Positions 1 through 9,484 of a stretch of DNA of 64,000 nucleotides are shown in pieces. The translations under genes were made by a program, and so were the position numbers. The notes beneath the pieces were generated by a model. It was not told the DNA's origin. It was given only the letters and a program-made list of their open reading frames with translations, and did no database searches. The stretch is from Actinomycetota bacterium. Lineage in GTDB: Bacteria > Actinomycetota > Actinomycetes > S36-B12. The stretch is from positions 69,907 through 133,906 of the forward strand of contig JADKGE010000011.1 of the NCBI GenBank assembly GCA_016717115.1, in the 5' to 3' direction. Within the stretch, counting starts at the first letter, position 1. Every line of letters starts with the position of its first letter.

Positions 1-1173
1 CGTGTCGAGCTGCTGCTCCATGCGGAGCATGTTCAGCGTCGTGACGCCCAGGATCTGGGTCTCCCCGCGCTCGAACAGCGCCGAACCGTGCACCCGGGGC
101 AGGACCTCGACCTCGGCGGACAGCGTCCGGATGTCGGTGAGGCCGCGTCCGTCGATGCGGACGTGGTCGCGGAGCACGCGCTCGCGCACGACCATCTTGG
201 TCACCGAGCGCAGTGCTGCGGAGACCTCCTTCTCGCGGCCCGCGAACTCGTCGGCGAGCTCGGCGAGCACGACCTTCTTGATGTCGTCGAGGCGCGCTTC
301 GCGATCTGCCTTGCTGACGATGGTGAGGGCCTCGCGCACGTCGGCCACGGTGAGGCGCTCGACGGCGTCGTAGACGTCGTCCTGGTAGTCGAGGAACACC
401 GGGAAGTCGACGATCGGCTTGGCGGCAGCAGCAGCGAGCTCCTGCTGCGCCTCGCACAGCACCTTGATGAAGGGCTTCGCGGCGTCGAGTCCGGATGCGA
501 CGACCTCCTCCGTGGGGGCCGTGGCCCCGCCGGCGATGAGCTCGATCGTGTTCAGCGTCGCCTCGGCCTCGACCATCATGATGGCGACGTCGTCACCGGC
601 GATGCGACCCGCGACGACCATGTCGAACACGGCCGTCTCGAGCTGCTCGTGCGTCGGGAACGCGACCCACTGGCCACGAATCAGGGCGACGCGAACGCCG
701 CCGATCGGGCCGCTGAACGGCAGGCCGGAGAGCTGGGTCGACGCGGATGCCGCGTTGATCGCGACCACGTCGTACAGGTCGTTGGGGTTCAGCGCCATCA
801 CGGTGATGACGACCTGGACCTCGTTGCGCAGACCCTTCTTGAACGTCGGGCGCAGCGGCCGGTCGATGAGGCGGCAGGTCAGGATGGCGTCCTCGGAGGG
901 ACGGCCCTCGCGACGGAAGAACGAGCCGGGGATGCGACCCGCGGCGTACATCCGCTCCTCGACGTCGACCGTCAGCGGGAAGAAGTCGAACTGCTCCTTG
1001 GGGTGCTTGCCAGCGGTGGTGGCGCTGAGCAGCATGGTCTCGTCGTCGAGGTAGGCGGCGACGGCTCCGGCGGCCTGCTGAGCCAGCCGGCCGGTCTCGA
1101 ACCGGATGGTGCGCGTGCCGAACGACCCGTTGTCGATGACGGCTTGCGCGGTGGCAATCTGGGGACCCTCCAC
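1..1173 (-). CDS. pnp: Polyribonucleotide nucleotidyltransferase (PNPase), C-terminal part beyond window
   Basis: PNPase degrades RNA 3'-5' by phosphorolysis in the cytoplasm and takes part in mRNA turnover. Only 391 codons are inside the window; the rest of the second RNase PH domain and the KH and S1 domains lie past the left edge. The first RNase PH domain is clear, with FFRREGRPSE near residue 85 and RLIDRPLRP near residue 101, followed by the helical linker and the start of the second PH domain (HGSALFERGETQ). The start is GTG at 1173, with AGGAGG five bases upstream. It follows rpsO on the same strand, the common bacterial rpsO-pnp order. Confidence 0.97.
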   Translation of the reverse strand, partial: MEGPQIATAQAVIDNGSFGTRTIRFETGRLAQQAAGAVAAYLDDETMLLSATTAGKHPKEQFDFFPLTVDVEERMYAAGRIPGSFFRREGRPSEDAILTCRLIDRPLRPTFKKGLRNEVQVVITVMALNPNDLYDVVAINAASASTQLSGLPFSGPIGGVRVALIRGQWVAFPTHEQLETAVFDMVVAGRIAGDDVAIMMVEAEATLNTIELIAGGATAPTEEVVASGLDAAKPFIKVLCEAQQELAAAAAKPIVDFPVFLDYQDDVYDAVERLTVADVREALTIVSKADREARLDDIKKVVLAELADEFAGREKEVSAALRSVTKMVVRERVLRDHVRIDGRGLTDIRTLSAEVEVLPRVHGSALFERGETQILGVTTLNMLRMEQQLDT

Positions 1174-1381
1174 GGGTGCCTCCTGTTTCTGTTGACAGGG
1201 GCGCACACGTCTTGCAGCCGGTGGCGGTCTTCGATCGAGGCCCACGGGTGGGGATCGCGCGCTGCGCGCACGTCACCCGGAGGTCACTACCGAGGACCGA
1301 TGGGCTGCGTTGCCGCAGCGCCCCGGATTCTGGTTGCAGTATTCAGTTGTGACGTGCGGTTGGTCAGGGGTGGCCACAGCC

Positions 1382-1395
1382 CGTCCGTACGGACG
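1382..1395. other. Perfect 14-bp palindrome between rpsO and pnp
   Basis: CGTCCGTACGGACG is self-complementary and would fold as a five-pair stem with a GTAC loop, 19 bases after the rpsO stop. In other bacteria the rpsO-pnp interval holds terminator and RNase processing hairpins. No T-run follows, so a partial terminator or processing site is only inferred. The rest of 1174-1413 shows nothing I recognise. Confidence 0.35.
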
Positions 1396-1413
1396 AACCC
1401 CGACCCGAGCGAG

Positions 1414-1683
1414 CTAGCGGCGGATGCCGAGCTTCTCGATGATCGCGCGGTAGCGCGCGATGTCGGTCTTGACCAGGTACTGCAGCAGCCGACGGCGCTG
1501 ACCCACGAGGAGCAGCAGCCCACGACGGCTGTGATGATCGTGCTTGTGGGTCTTGAGGTGCTCCGTGAGGTCGGAGATGCGACGCGTCAGCATCGCGATC
1601 TGAACCTCAGGGCTGCCGGTGTCACCGGGCTTGCTGCCGTACTCGGCGATGATCTCCTGCTTGGTGGCGCTGTCGAGCGACAT
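1414..1683 (-). CDS. rpsO: 30S ribosomal protein S15
   Basis: S15 is a primary 16S rRNA-binding protein of the small subunit platform. The product is 89 residues, the usual length, and reads through the typical KQEIIAEY, DTGSPEVQIA and HDHHSRRGLL motifs. The start chosen is ATG 1683 (MSLDSATK), with GAAGGGA upstream. A longer reading frame to 1755 exists, but its extra 24 residues do not belong to the family. It is transcribed toward pnp. Confidence 0.97.
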   Translation of the reverse strand: MSLDSATKQEIIAEYGSKPGDTGSPEVQIAMLTRRISDLTEHLKTHKHDHHSRRGLLLLVGQRRRLLQYLVKTDIARYRAIIEKLGIRR

Positions 1684-1794
1684 TGACGTTCCCTTCGAGC
1701 ACGTTCCCGGGGGAACGCGAGAGATGACACGAATCGCGGGGCAGGTGCCAGGCATCTGCTTCGCGACCGTCTGTACGTGCCGAGGATACCAGCC

Positions 1795-2709
1795 TCAGCG
1801 ACGCAGCAGGACCGCGGCGTCGGTGCCCACGGCGAGGGTGACGTGGGCCAGCACCCCGGCGAGGATCGATCGCGTGCGAAGCGCGACGACCCCGAGCACG
1901 AGGCCGCCGAACAGGCTCATCACCATCTCGGGCAGGGGCTTGTCGAGGTGAAGAAGGCAGTAGGGGGCCGCCATGGCCGGGACCGCCCACCACCGGATGA
2001 GGAGGAAGCCCGCCGTCACGAGGAAGCCGCGGAAGAAGAACTCCAGGGCCACGAAGGTCAGCGCGTACATCCCCCACCAGGCGACGAGGCCGCCCCACGA
2101 TCCCGGGCCGTCGGGCCACTGCGTGTAGAACGGGTAGGTCTCCTGGAACCGCGGCTGCCCCGCCGAGACGTAGGCGCCGACGACGATCGCCGGGAGGAGC
2201 ACCGCGAAGATCGCCGCCTCTCCCCGGAACATCCCCAGGCGCAGTCCGTAAGACCGAACCGACTGTCCGTTGGACACGGCGTAGACGATCGGGAACGCCA
2301 CGTAGATCGCGACCACCCAGCCGGCCCACCAGGCCAACTGGGCGGACTCGGACCAGTCCGCCGGGCGCTGCCGGGGCACCCAGCTCACGAGGGCCATCGC
2401 CACCCACCCCGTGGCGAGGAAGATCCCGAGGCGTCGTCGGTCGTCGGTGACGCGGCCGGCGAGCAGGGCGATCGCCACGAAGACGACGCCGTAGGCGAGG
2501 ACCAGGCCGGGCAGGCTTCGGCCCCACCACTCGCGGGCGTCGAACACGACGACGAGCACGGCTTCGTACGAGAAGATCGCCACCGCCAGGCCGACGACGA
2601 CGAGCGCCACGTGCCGCGGGTCCCGACACGCGAACACCTCGCGCCACGACGATTCGGCCACGTCCGGCAGTTCGGCTACGCGGTCGATCTCCACGGCATC
2701 CGTCGTCAT
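1795..2709 (-). CDS. CPBP family intramembrane glutamic endopeptidase
   Basis: This is a 304-residue polytopic membrane protein with about eight hydrophobic segments. The C-terminal half carries the CPBP (Abi/CAAX-protease-like) signature: a Glu-rich box LEFFFRGF near residue 218, then HLDKPLPEM and GVLAHVT with the conserved histidines. Family members are intramembrane proteases acting in prenyl-protein processing, bacteriocin immunity or unknown roles; the substrate here is unknown. Its ATG overlaps the end of the upstream membrane-protein gene by four bases, so the two are probably translationally coupled. Confidence 0.85.
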   Translation of the reverse strand: MTTDAVEIDRVAELPDVAESSWREVFACRDPRHVALVVVGLAVAIFSYEAVLVVVFDAREWWGRSLPGLVLAYGVVFVAIALLAGRVTDDRRRLGIFLATGWVAMALVSWVPRQRPADWSESAQLAWWAGWVVAIYVAFPIVYAVSNGQSVRSYGLRLGMFRGEAAIFAVLLPAIVVGAYVSAGQPRFQETYPFYTQWPDGPGSWGGLVAWWGMYALTFVALEFFFRGFLVTAGFLLIRWWAVPAMAAPYCLLHLDKPLPEMVMSLFGGLVLGVVALRTRSILAGVLAHVTLAVGTDAAVLLRR

Positions 2710-3848
2710 GGCCGTCGCCGCAGCGCCACGTAGGCGCGTCGGACCGACAGCGACCGCTCGAGATCCTCACGGATCCGGTCGTAGAACTGCTCGCGGTACA
2801 CGGCGTCGATCGCCGTGTAGATCGTCACGTAGAACCCGGAGAACGCCCCGATGAACAAGGAGACCCTCAGCAGTTGGCGCGTGACACCGAAGCCCGACCC
2901 CCAGGACCAGACCACGTCGATCGGGCTCACCGAGCCCATCCAGCTGGCCTGGACCGTGGTGGACACCGTCAAGGCCCCGAACACCACGAAGAACAGCCAG
3001 ACGACGACGGCGAACAAGGTCACCTGCACCAGTTGGGCGACCGTCATCACGAGCCCGATGTTGGCTCGCTGGCGCCGGGTCAGGTCGACCGGGGCGTCGA
3101 GGCCAGGTAGCGCATCGACGACGTCGGCGAGGGGTGTCCCAGCGCAGGCCACGACCACCTGGTCACGCGTGGTCGCCGACTCGATGAGGTCGATCTCCTG
3201 CGGAACACGGCCGATGATGAACCCCACGCCGAGCACGCCGAACAGCATGACCACCAGCCACAGCCGCGCGGCGCTCAGGGAACCCGCCACCTGCCACAGC
3301 TCCGTCGTGAGGAACAGGAAGGTGATGAACAGCAACATCATCGGCAGGGCGCGCGTGGCCAGCCGGTAGAGATCGTTGAACCCCCGGAGCGTGTAGCGCA
3401 CGGCCCAGCCGCACAGGGGCACGATGGCGAACCGCGTGACCACCCAGGCGAGGAGGAGCATCACCGCCGCGAGCGCCGCGGTGTCGAGGGCGACCGAGGC
3501 GTCGAGGGAGGCCGCGAACGTCACGGCGGTCGGCACCAGGACGAACCCGGCGAGGACGGGCCAGGACACCCGGCGAGGGATCGACCACCAGCAGCTCCCC
3601 CGTCGACGGTTCGCGGCTCCGTAGCCGATGCCGAGCGCGATCGTCACGACGAACGCCGCCACCGCGCCGCCGGCGTTCTCGAAGCTCAGGGCGGCACCGA
3701 CAACGAGCACCACGAAGACGACCGCGAGGAAGGGAGTGGCCCGCGTCCATACCGCCGTCGCCGACTGGTAGTCCTCGACGAAGAACGGCAGCCCGCGCCG
3801 GTAGAACCACCTCTCGACCGCGCGCAGCCGGTCGGCCTCGTCAGGCAC
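2706..3848 (-). CDS. Polytopic membrane protein of unknown function
   Basis: I do not recognise this 380-residue protein. It opens with a charged cytoplasmic stretch (RAVERWFYRRGLPFFVEDY), then has about eight hydrophobic segments, four in the first half and four in the second. A soluble loop of roughly 60 residues (near 215-265) separates the last membrane pairs. No catalytic motif is visible. The start overlaps the ribF stop by eight bases and the stop overlaps the CPBP protease start by four, so it appears to sit inside the ribF operon. A function paired with the protease is inference. Confidence 0.75.
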   Translation of the reverse strand: MPDEADRLRAVERWFYRRGLPFFVEDYQSATAVWTRATPFLAVVFVVLVVGAALSFENAGGAVAAFVVTIALGIGYGAANRRRGSCWWSIPRRVSWPVLAGFVLVPTAVTFAASLDASVALDTAALAAVMLLLAWVVTRFAIVPLCGWAVRYTLRGFNDLYRLATRALPMMLLFITFLFLTTELWQVAGSLSAARLWLVVMLFGVLGVGFIIGRVPQEIDLIESATTRDQVVVACAGTPLADVVDALPGLDAPVDLTRRQRANIGLVMTVAQLVQVTLFAVVVWLFFVVFGALTVSTTVQASWMGSVSPIDVVWSWGSGFGVTRQLLRVSLFIGAFSGFYVTIYTAIDAVYREQFYDRIREDLERSLSVRRAYVALRRRP

Positions 3849-4782
3849 CGGTTCCCAGCAGCACTCGCGCCTCGCTGACGTCGACCGCCATGCGGTCCAC
3901 CAGCGCGCTGACGTCGGCGAAACGCTCCTGCCCCCGGATGCGGTGCGCGAACTCCACCCGGATCTGCCTGTCGTAGAGGTCGAGGTCGTCCCGGTCGAGA
4001 ACGTACGACTCCACCCGCTGCACTCGGCCGCCGAACTGCGGGTTGGTCCCTATCGAGATCGCCGCGGGAAGGGGCTCACCGTCGATGCCGACCCACCCCG
4101 CGTAGACGCCGTCCTCGGGGATCGTCGGGTTCCCGGCCCACGCGAGGTTGGCGGTGGGGAACCCGAGCTCGCGTCCCCGATGATCGCCATGGACGACGAC
4201 GCCCTCCAGCCGATAGGGGCGGCCCAGCGCGTCAGCACCCGCGGCCACGTCACCGGTGGTGATGAGCGAGCGGGTCAAGGTCGACGACCACCGCTCGGCG
4301 CCGTCGCCCACGAGCGGGACCGGAGTGACGGAGAAGCCCAGGCGCCGTCCCGCGTCGCGCAGCGTGTCGACCGTTCCCGCAGCGCGGTGACCGAACCTGA
4401 AGTTCTCCCCCACGACGATCTCGCGCACGCCGATGCGATCGAGCAGGATCTCCTGCACGAAGTCGGCCGGCGCCGTGGCCGCGAGCGATGCGTCGAAGGC
4501 CAGGACATCGACGACGTCGGCTCCCGCGGCATGCAGGAGCTCGACCCGGTGCTCGATCGTGGCCAGGGTCGTCGGTGCCGACTCAGGGCGCACGACGGAC
4601 AGGGGATGCGGGTCGAACGTGACCGCGACCAGCGGGAGCCCGGCCGCGCGCGACCGCAGTCGGGCGAGGGCAAGGAGCGCCTGATGCCCACGATGCACGC
4701 CGTCGAACACCCCGATGCAGGCCACGCACCCACGATCGGGCGGGGCCGGGGCACGATCGGCGGTGGTGGTCATGGCGCCCAT
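3841..4782 (-). CDS. ribF: Bifunctional riboflavin kinase / FAD synthetase
   Basis: The enzyme converts riboflavin to FMN and then FAD. The 313-residue product has the N-terminal nucleotidyltransferase domain, with IGVFDGVHRGHQ near residue 22, TFDPHP and the GENFRFGHRAAG segment. The C-terminal kinase domain has GRELGFPTANL near residue 200, then GVYAG and the NPQFGG/VESYVLD run. A second ATG three codons in (4773) is an equally good start. It lies between truB and the two membrane-protein genes. Confidence 0.96.
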   Translation of the reverse strand: MGAMTTTADRAPAPPDRGCVACIGVFDGVHRGHQALLALARLRSRAAGLPLVAVTFDPHPLSVVRPESAPTTLATIEHRVELLHAAGADVVDVLAFDASLAATAPADFVQEILLDRIGVREIVVGENFRFGHRAAGTVDTLRDAGRRLGFSVTPVPLVGDGAERWSSTLTRSLITTGDVAAGADALGRPYRLEGVVVHGDHRGRELGFPTANLAWAGNPTIPEDGVYAGWVGIDGEPLPAAISIGTNPQFGGRVQRVESYVLDRDDLDLYDRQIRVEFAHRIRGQERFADVSALVDRMAVDVSEARVLLGTGA

Positions 4783-4825
4783 AGCCTAGGGCCCGCCTGC
4801 GCAGTGCCTCCTTCGGCGCGATGGG

Positions 4826-5716
4826 CTACGCGAACACCGCGGAATAGCGGGTCATCCCGTCGTCATCCGTGCCGAGCGCACACAGGTCACCCGACGGCGC
4901 GACGAGGGCCGCCACGACGCCTTCACCACGGGGACCCTGCCAGGCGATGCGCTGGCCGAAGCTGACGGCCCGGGCCTGCGCGTCGTCCAGCGCCCAGGTC
5001 GGGAAGCAGCGAGCCGCGACCGCCGACAGGGGCATCACCACGTCCTCGCCGCGCGCGGCCAGGTCGTCGAGGCTGACGGCCTCCGCCTCCTCGAAGGGGC
5101 CGACGCGCGCACGGCGCAACCGGGTCAGGTGGCCGCCCACCCCAAGGTCGGCGCCCATGTCCCGGGCAAGGGCCCGTACATAGGTTCCGGTGCTGCACTC
5201 GACATCGACATCCACGTCGAGATGGCTCGCCGAGCGCTCGATCGACACGACGTCCAGGCGGGACACGAGGACACTCCGGGGCTCGAGCTGGACGTCCTCG
5301 CCGGACCGCACCCGTTCGTAGGCACGCCGTCCGGCCACCTTCACCGCACTGACGGAACTCGGGCGCTGCTCGAGCAGGCCCACCAGTCGCGCGGCAGCGG
5401 CCAGAACCTGCTCGTCGCTGACGGCGCGCACGAGCTCCGGGGGCGAGGTGGTGACCACCTCGCCGTCGGCATCGTCGCTGACCGTCGAGACGCCGAGGCG
5501 GACCGTGGCCAGATAGCGCTTGTCGTGCAACGCGAGGTGACCGAGGAGCCGGGTGGCCTTCTCGACTCCCACCACGAGCACGCCCGTGGCCATGGGGTCG
5601 AGCGTTCCGGCATGCCCGACCTTGCGGGTGCCCACGGCCCGGCGCACGCGCGCTACGACGTCGTGCGAGGTCATCCCGCCCGGCTTGTCGACGACGATGA
5701 GCCCGGACGCCGTCAC
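4826..5716 (-). CDS. truB: tRNA pseudouridine(55) synthase
   Basis: TruB makes pseudouridine 55 in the T-loop of tRNAs. The 296-residue product starts GLIVVDKPGGMTSHDVV and has HAGTLDPMATGVL with the catalytic Asp near residue 41. It also shows the KRYLATVRLG and CSTGTYVRALARD motifs and a C-terminal actinobacterial-type extension. Its ATG overlaps the rbfA stop by four bases, the usual rbfA-truB coupling. Confidence 0.97.
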   Translation of the reverse strand: MTASGLIVVDKPGGMTSHDVVARVRRAVGTRKVGHAGTLDPMATGVLVVGVEKATRLLGHLALHDKRYLATVRLGVSTVSDDADGEVVTTSPPELVRAVSDEQVLAAAARLVGLLEQRPSSVSAVKVAGRRAYERVRSGEDVQLEPRSVLVSRLDVVSIERSASHLDVDVDVECSTGTYVRALARDMGADLGVGGHLTRLRRARVGPFEEAEAVSLDDLAARGEDVVMPLSAVAARCFPTWALDDAQARAVSFGQRIAWQGPRGEGVVAALVAPSGDLCALGTDDDGMTRYSAVFA

Positions 5717-6165
5717 GAAGTGGCGTCCGCCTCGTCCTCGGCACCGTCGTCGGGACGTCGATACGGATCGGGCTCGCCCGCATACGTCGCGCGGGCGGCC
5801 TGCTCATGCACTGCCGCATCGGCGACCGCCGCCTGCTTGAGGAGTTCCTCCAGGTGCGCCGCCGTCTCGGGGATCGCGTCGGGGATGAACTTGAGCGTCG
5901 GGGTGAACTTCACCCCGGTCTGCTTGCCCACCTCACTGCGCAGGACCCCCTTGGCCGACTCCAGCGCGGCGGCCGTCGCGGCACGGGACTCGTCATCGCC
6001 ATAGACGGTGTAGAACACCGACGCCTCGCGAATGTCGGGGGTCACCCGAACGTCCGTGACGGTGATGAAGCCCAGCCGCGGATCCTTGATCCGCTTCTCC
6101 AGGGTCTCTGCCACGATCACCTTCACGCGGTCGGCCATCTTCCGCTGGCGTGCTTCGCTGGTCAT
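5713..6165 (-). CDS. rbfA: 30S ribosome-binding factor A
   Basis: RbfA is a KH-fold factor for late 30S maturation and 16S 5'-end processing. The 150-residue product begins ARQRKMADRVKVIVAETLEKRIKDPRLGFITVTDVRVTPD-like (shown here only as its family pattern; the key segments are DPRLGFITVTDV and the ASVFYTVYG strand). It ends in an acidic tail (DDGAEDEADATS). It follows infB after a hairpin-bearing gap and overlaps truB. Confidence 0.96.
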   Translation of the reverse strand: MTSEARQRKMADRVKVIVAETLEKRIKDPRLGFITVTDVRVTPDIREASVFYTVYGDDESRAATAAALESAKGVLRSEVGKQTGVKFTPTLKFIPDAIPETAAHLEELLKQAAVADAAVHEQAARATYAGEPDPYRRPDDGAEDEADATS

Positions 6166-6190
6166 GCCTAGCTCCTCGGTCGTACGCGAC

Positions 6191-6220
6191 GACGGGCCAC
6201 CCCGATAGGGGCGGCCCGTC
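6191..6220 (-). terminator. Hairpin between infB and rbfA
   Basis: On the minus-strand transcript a 13-pair stem forms from GACGGGCCGCCCC and GGGGTGGCCCGTC-type arms, including one G-U pair and a short loop (TATC region). It lies a few bases after the infB stop and before the rbfA RBS. There is no clear T-run, so it may be an attenuating or mRNA-stabilising hairpin rather than a full terminator. Confidence 0.5.
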
Positions 6221-6226
6221 GACGGA

Positions 6227-9027
6227 TCAGTTCTTGCGGGGCTTCTCGCGCATCTCGAAGGTCTCGATCACGTCGTCGACCTTCACGTCCTGGAAGTTGC
6301 CCAGGTTGATGCCGCACTCGAAGCCCTCGCGGACCTCGGTGACGTCGTCCTTGAACCGTCGGAGCCCGGCGATCGAGATGTTCTCGGCCACCACGGCGCC
6401 GTCGCGAACCAGGCGCGCCTTGCCGTTCCGGCGGATCTCGCCGGACTGCACGAGGCAGCCCGCGATCGTGCCGAACTTGCTCGACTTGAAGACCTCGCGC
6501 ACCTCGGCGGTACCGAGCTGCACCTCCTCGAACTCCGGCTTGAGCATCCCGCGCAAGGCCGCCTCGACCTCGTCGAGGGCCTGGTAGATGACGCTGTAGT
6601 AGCGCACGTCCACGCCCTCTTCGGCGGCGAGCTCGGCGACCTTGCCCTCGGGCCGAACGTTGAAGCCGATGATGACGGCCTTCGACGCGCTGGCCAGGGT
6701 GACGTCGTTCTTGTTGATAGCGCCGACCCCACGGTGGATGACCCGGAGGTTGACCTCCTCGCCCACGTCGATCTTCAGCAGCGCGTCCTCGAGGGCCTCG
6801 ACGGAGCCGGACACGTCGCCCTTGATGATGAGCGTGAGCTCGGCGACCTCGCCCTTCTCCAACGACTCGAGGAAGTCCTCGAGCGAGCGCTTGACGCGGT
6901 TCTTGGCCAGCAGGGCGTTGCGCTCCCGCGCCTGGCGGGTCTGCGCGATCTGCCGGGCGACGCGATCCTCGGAGACCACCATGAAGCTGTCACCGGCGCC
7001 GGGCACGGACGTGAGTCCGAGCACCTGCACGGGGTAGGACGGCGTGGCGACGTCGACCGGGTTGCCCTCGTCGTCGAGCATGGCGCGCACGCGGCCGAAG
7101 GCGTCACCGGCGACGATCGAGTCACCGGCACGGAGCGTGCCGCGCTGCACCAGGACGGTCGCGACCGGACCACGGCCACGGTCCAGGTGCGCCTCGATGG
7201 CGACGCCCTGGGCATCCTGGTGCGGGTTGGCCCGCAGGTCCAAGGTGGCATCCGCGGTGAGCAGGACGGCCTCGAGAAGGCTCTCGATGCCGATGCCCTG
7301 CTTGGCCGAGACGTCGACGAACATCGTGTCGCCGCCGAACTCCTCTGCCACGAGGCCGTACTCGGTCAGCTGGGCGCGGACCTTCATCGGATCGGCGCCC
7401 TCCTTGTCGACCTTGTTCACGGCGACGACGATCGGAACGCCGGCCGCCTGCGCATGGTTCAGCGCCTCGATGGTCTGCGGCTTCACGCCGTCGTCGGCCG
7501 CGACCACGAGGATCGAGATGTCGGTCACCTGCGCACCACGTGCACGCATGGCGGTGAACGCCTCGTGACCGGGTGTGTCGATGAAGGTGATCTTCCGCTC
7601 GGTGCCGTCGCCCGTGTAGGTCTTCACCTGGTAGGCACCGATGTGCTGGGTGATGCCGCCGGCCTCGCCACCGAGGACGTTCGTCTTGCGGATGGCGTCG
7701 AGCAGGCGGGTCTTGCCATGATCGACGTGACCCATGACGGTGACGACCGGCGGACGGATCTCCATGTCGGCGTCGTCGCCCTCGTCCTCGCCGAACTCGA
7801 GGTGGTAGGACTCGAGCAGCTCGCGATCCTCGTCCTCGGGGACACGACCTGGACGTCGTAATTCAGTTCGGTGCCGAGGAGGCGCAGCGTGTCGTCGTCG
7901 ATCGACTGCGTCGCCGTGACCATCTCGCCGAGGCCGATGAGGACCTTGACCAGATCAGCCGACATCGCGTCGATCTTCTCGGCGAAGTCGGTCAGGCTCG
8001 CCCCACGGGGAAGCCGCACGACCTCGCCCTGGCCTCGCTTGATGCGCACGCCGTCCATGACGGGCGCCTGCATGTTGTCGAACTCCTGGCGCTTCGCGCG
8101 CTTGGACTTGCGACCTCGTGAGGGGCGACCGCCGGGGCGGCCGAAGGCGCCCGCAGTGGTACCGCGACCGCCGGGCCCGCCGCTACGACCCGGGAAGCCA
8201 CCCGGTGCGCCGCCAGGAGCACCACCGGTGCCACCACCGGGCCGACCGGCGAAGCCACCACCACTGGTGCCACCACCGGGCCGACCGGCGAAGCCGCCAC
8301 CGCCCGGACGCGCGCCAGGCGCGCCGGGACGGGCACCGGGACCGCCGGGGCCGCCGGGTCGAGCTCCGGGCGCACCCGGACGGGCACCCGGCGCGCCCGC
8401 CGGACGAACCGGGCGGGGCGGCATGGTGCCGGGATTGGGACGGGGGGCGCCGGGGACGGCGGGTGCGGTGCGACCCATGCCGGTGCTGTCGCCGAACGGG
8501 TTGTTGCCCGGTCGCGGACCCGTGGGCCGACCCATGCCGGTGCTGCCGCCGAAGGGATTGTTGCCCGGTCGCGGACCCGTCGGGCGGGCCGCCGGAGCTG
8601 GCGCATCAGCGGACGCGGCCGGCGCCACCGGCGCCGCGGGGGCGGCGGGGTTCTCGACAGCGGGGGCGGGCGGCGCGACCGGAGGTGCGACCGCAGGCGC
8701 GACGGGGGCCGCGGGTACGGGCGCGGGCGACGTGGGCGCCGGGACGGGCGCAACGACGACGGGCGCGGCCTCGGCGGCTGGAGCCGCCTGCGGCTGGTCT
8801 GCGTCGGGCGCCGCGGCGGTGGTCTTCTTGGCCGCGGTCTTCTTGACCGGGTCGGGCGCCGGGGCCGACGGCGGTGGCATGGACTCCCGCAGCTTGCGGA
8901 CGACCGGCGGCTCTACCGTGGACGACGCTGATTTTACGAACTCGCCGAGATCGTGAAGCTTGGCGAGGACGTCCTTGCTCGATACTCCGAGCTCTTTGGC
9001 GAGCTCATGGACCCGAACCTTCGACAC
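6227..9027 (-). CDS. infB: Translation initiation factor IF-2 (frameshifted in this sequence)
   Basis: IF-2 is the GTPase that brings initiator tRNA to the 30S subunit and drives subunit joining. From GTG 9027 there is an IF2N domain (MSKVRVHELAKELGVS), a long Ala/Pro/Gly/Arg-rich linker (residues about 65-325), a second IF2N-type segment, then the G domain from about residue 421. The G domain has GHVDHGKT, GGITQH, DTPGHEAF, NKVDKEG and SAKQG. The reading frame breaks near 7838-7841: the coding strand reads TCCCCGAGG where TCC-CCN-GAG is needed, so one base is missing. With that base restored the protein is about 933 residues. infB is essential, so a sequence error is far more likely than a pseudogene. 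Confidence 0.95.
8227..8295. repeat. Two 30-bp copies at 39-bp period in the IF-2 linker
   Basis: A GGTGCCACCACCGGGCC... unit at 8227-8256 recurs at 8266-8295, 39 bases (13 codons) later. It encodes Gly/Arg-rich GFAGRPGGGT segments of the IF-2 linker. Confidence 0.7.
8471..8584. repeat. Tandem 57-bp repeat in the IF-2 linker
   Basis: Two adjacent 57-bp units (8471-8527 and 8528-8584) differ at a handful of positions and encode two copies of a 19-residue TGPRPGNNPFG-STGMGR segment. Such in-frame repeats are typical of the fast-evolving linker before the IF-2 G domain. Confidence 0.8.
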
Positions 9028-9041
9028 AACTCTCCTGTCTT

Positions 9042-9065
9042 GGTCCGGGCGGGGTGCTCCGGACC
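9042..9065. other. Small hairpin upstream of infB
   Basis: GGTCCGG and CCGGACC arms (seven pairs, ten-base loop) lie 15-38 bases upstream of the infB GTG, in the 170-base gap after ylxR. It could affect infB translation. Nothing else stands out in 9028-9197. Confidence 0.3.
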
Positions 9066-9197
9066 GTCAGTGCGAACGCTGCATACTCATGCTCGCGCGC
9101 TCATGGGGTGTTCATCCTCGAATCACTCCCGATCCGCTCGTCGCCGACGGACTTCCGCCGGACGCTGGCGACCCGGGCGGTTGCCCGTGCCGTCGTG

Positions 9198-9479
9198 TCA
9201 TCCGCTGATGTGGGCTCTCACGAGTGCCAGGTCCAAGGGACCAGCCACCCGAAGCGCCCGGGGGAACGCCCGGCGCTGCTCTGCGCGCTCCAGGCACTGC
9301 AAGGACGGGTGCACATGTGCGCCCCGACCCGGCAGCCGCCGCGACACGTCCGGAACGCAGGCTCCGGCGATGGCGACGACCCGTATCAGGTCAGACCTGG
9401 CAGCGCGCTGACGACACCCGACGCACGTGCGCTGGGGTTCGGGCGTGCTGCCCTGCGCCGAGTGTACCCCTCCCGACAC
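9198..9479 (-). CDS. ylxR: YlxR/RnpM family RNA-binding protein
   Basis: Small basic nucleic-acid-binding protein of the DUF448 family, always found between nusA and infB; the Bacillus homologue (RnpM) modulates RNase P. The 93-residue product has the hallmark RTCVGCRQR near residue 17 and the conserved GRGAHVHPS loop near residue 51. The start is GTG 9479, with only a weak RBS and a five-base gap from the nusA stop, so translation may depend on nusA. Confidence 0.9.
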   Translation of the reverse strand: MSGGVHSAQGSTPEPQRTCVGCRQRAARSDLIRVVAIAGACVPDVSRRLPGRGAHVHPSLQCLERAEQRRAFPRALRVAGPLDLALVRAHISG

Positions 9480-9484
9480 CCTGG

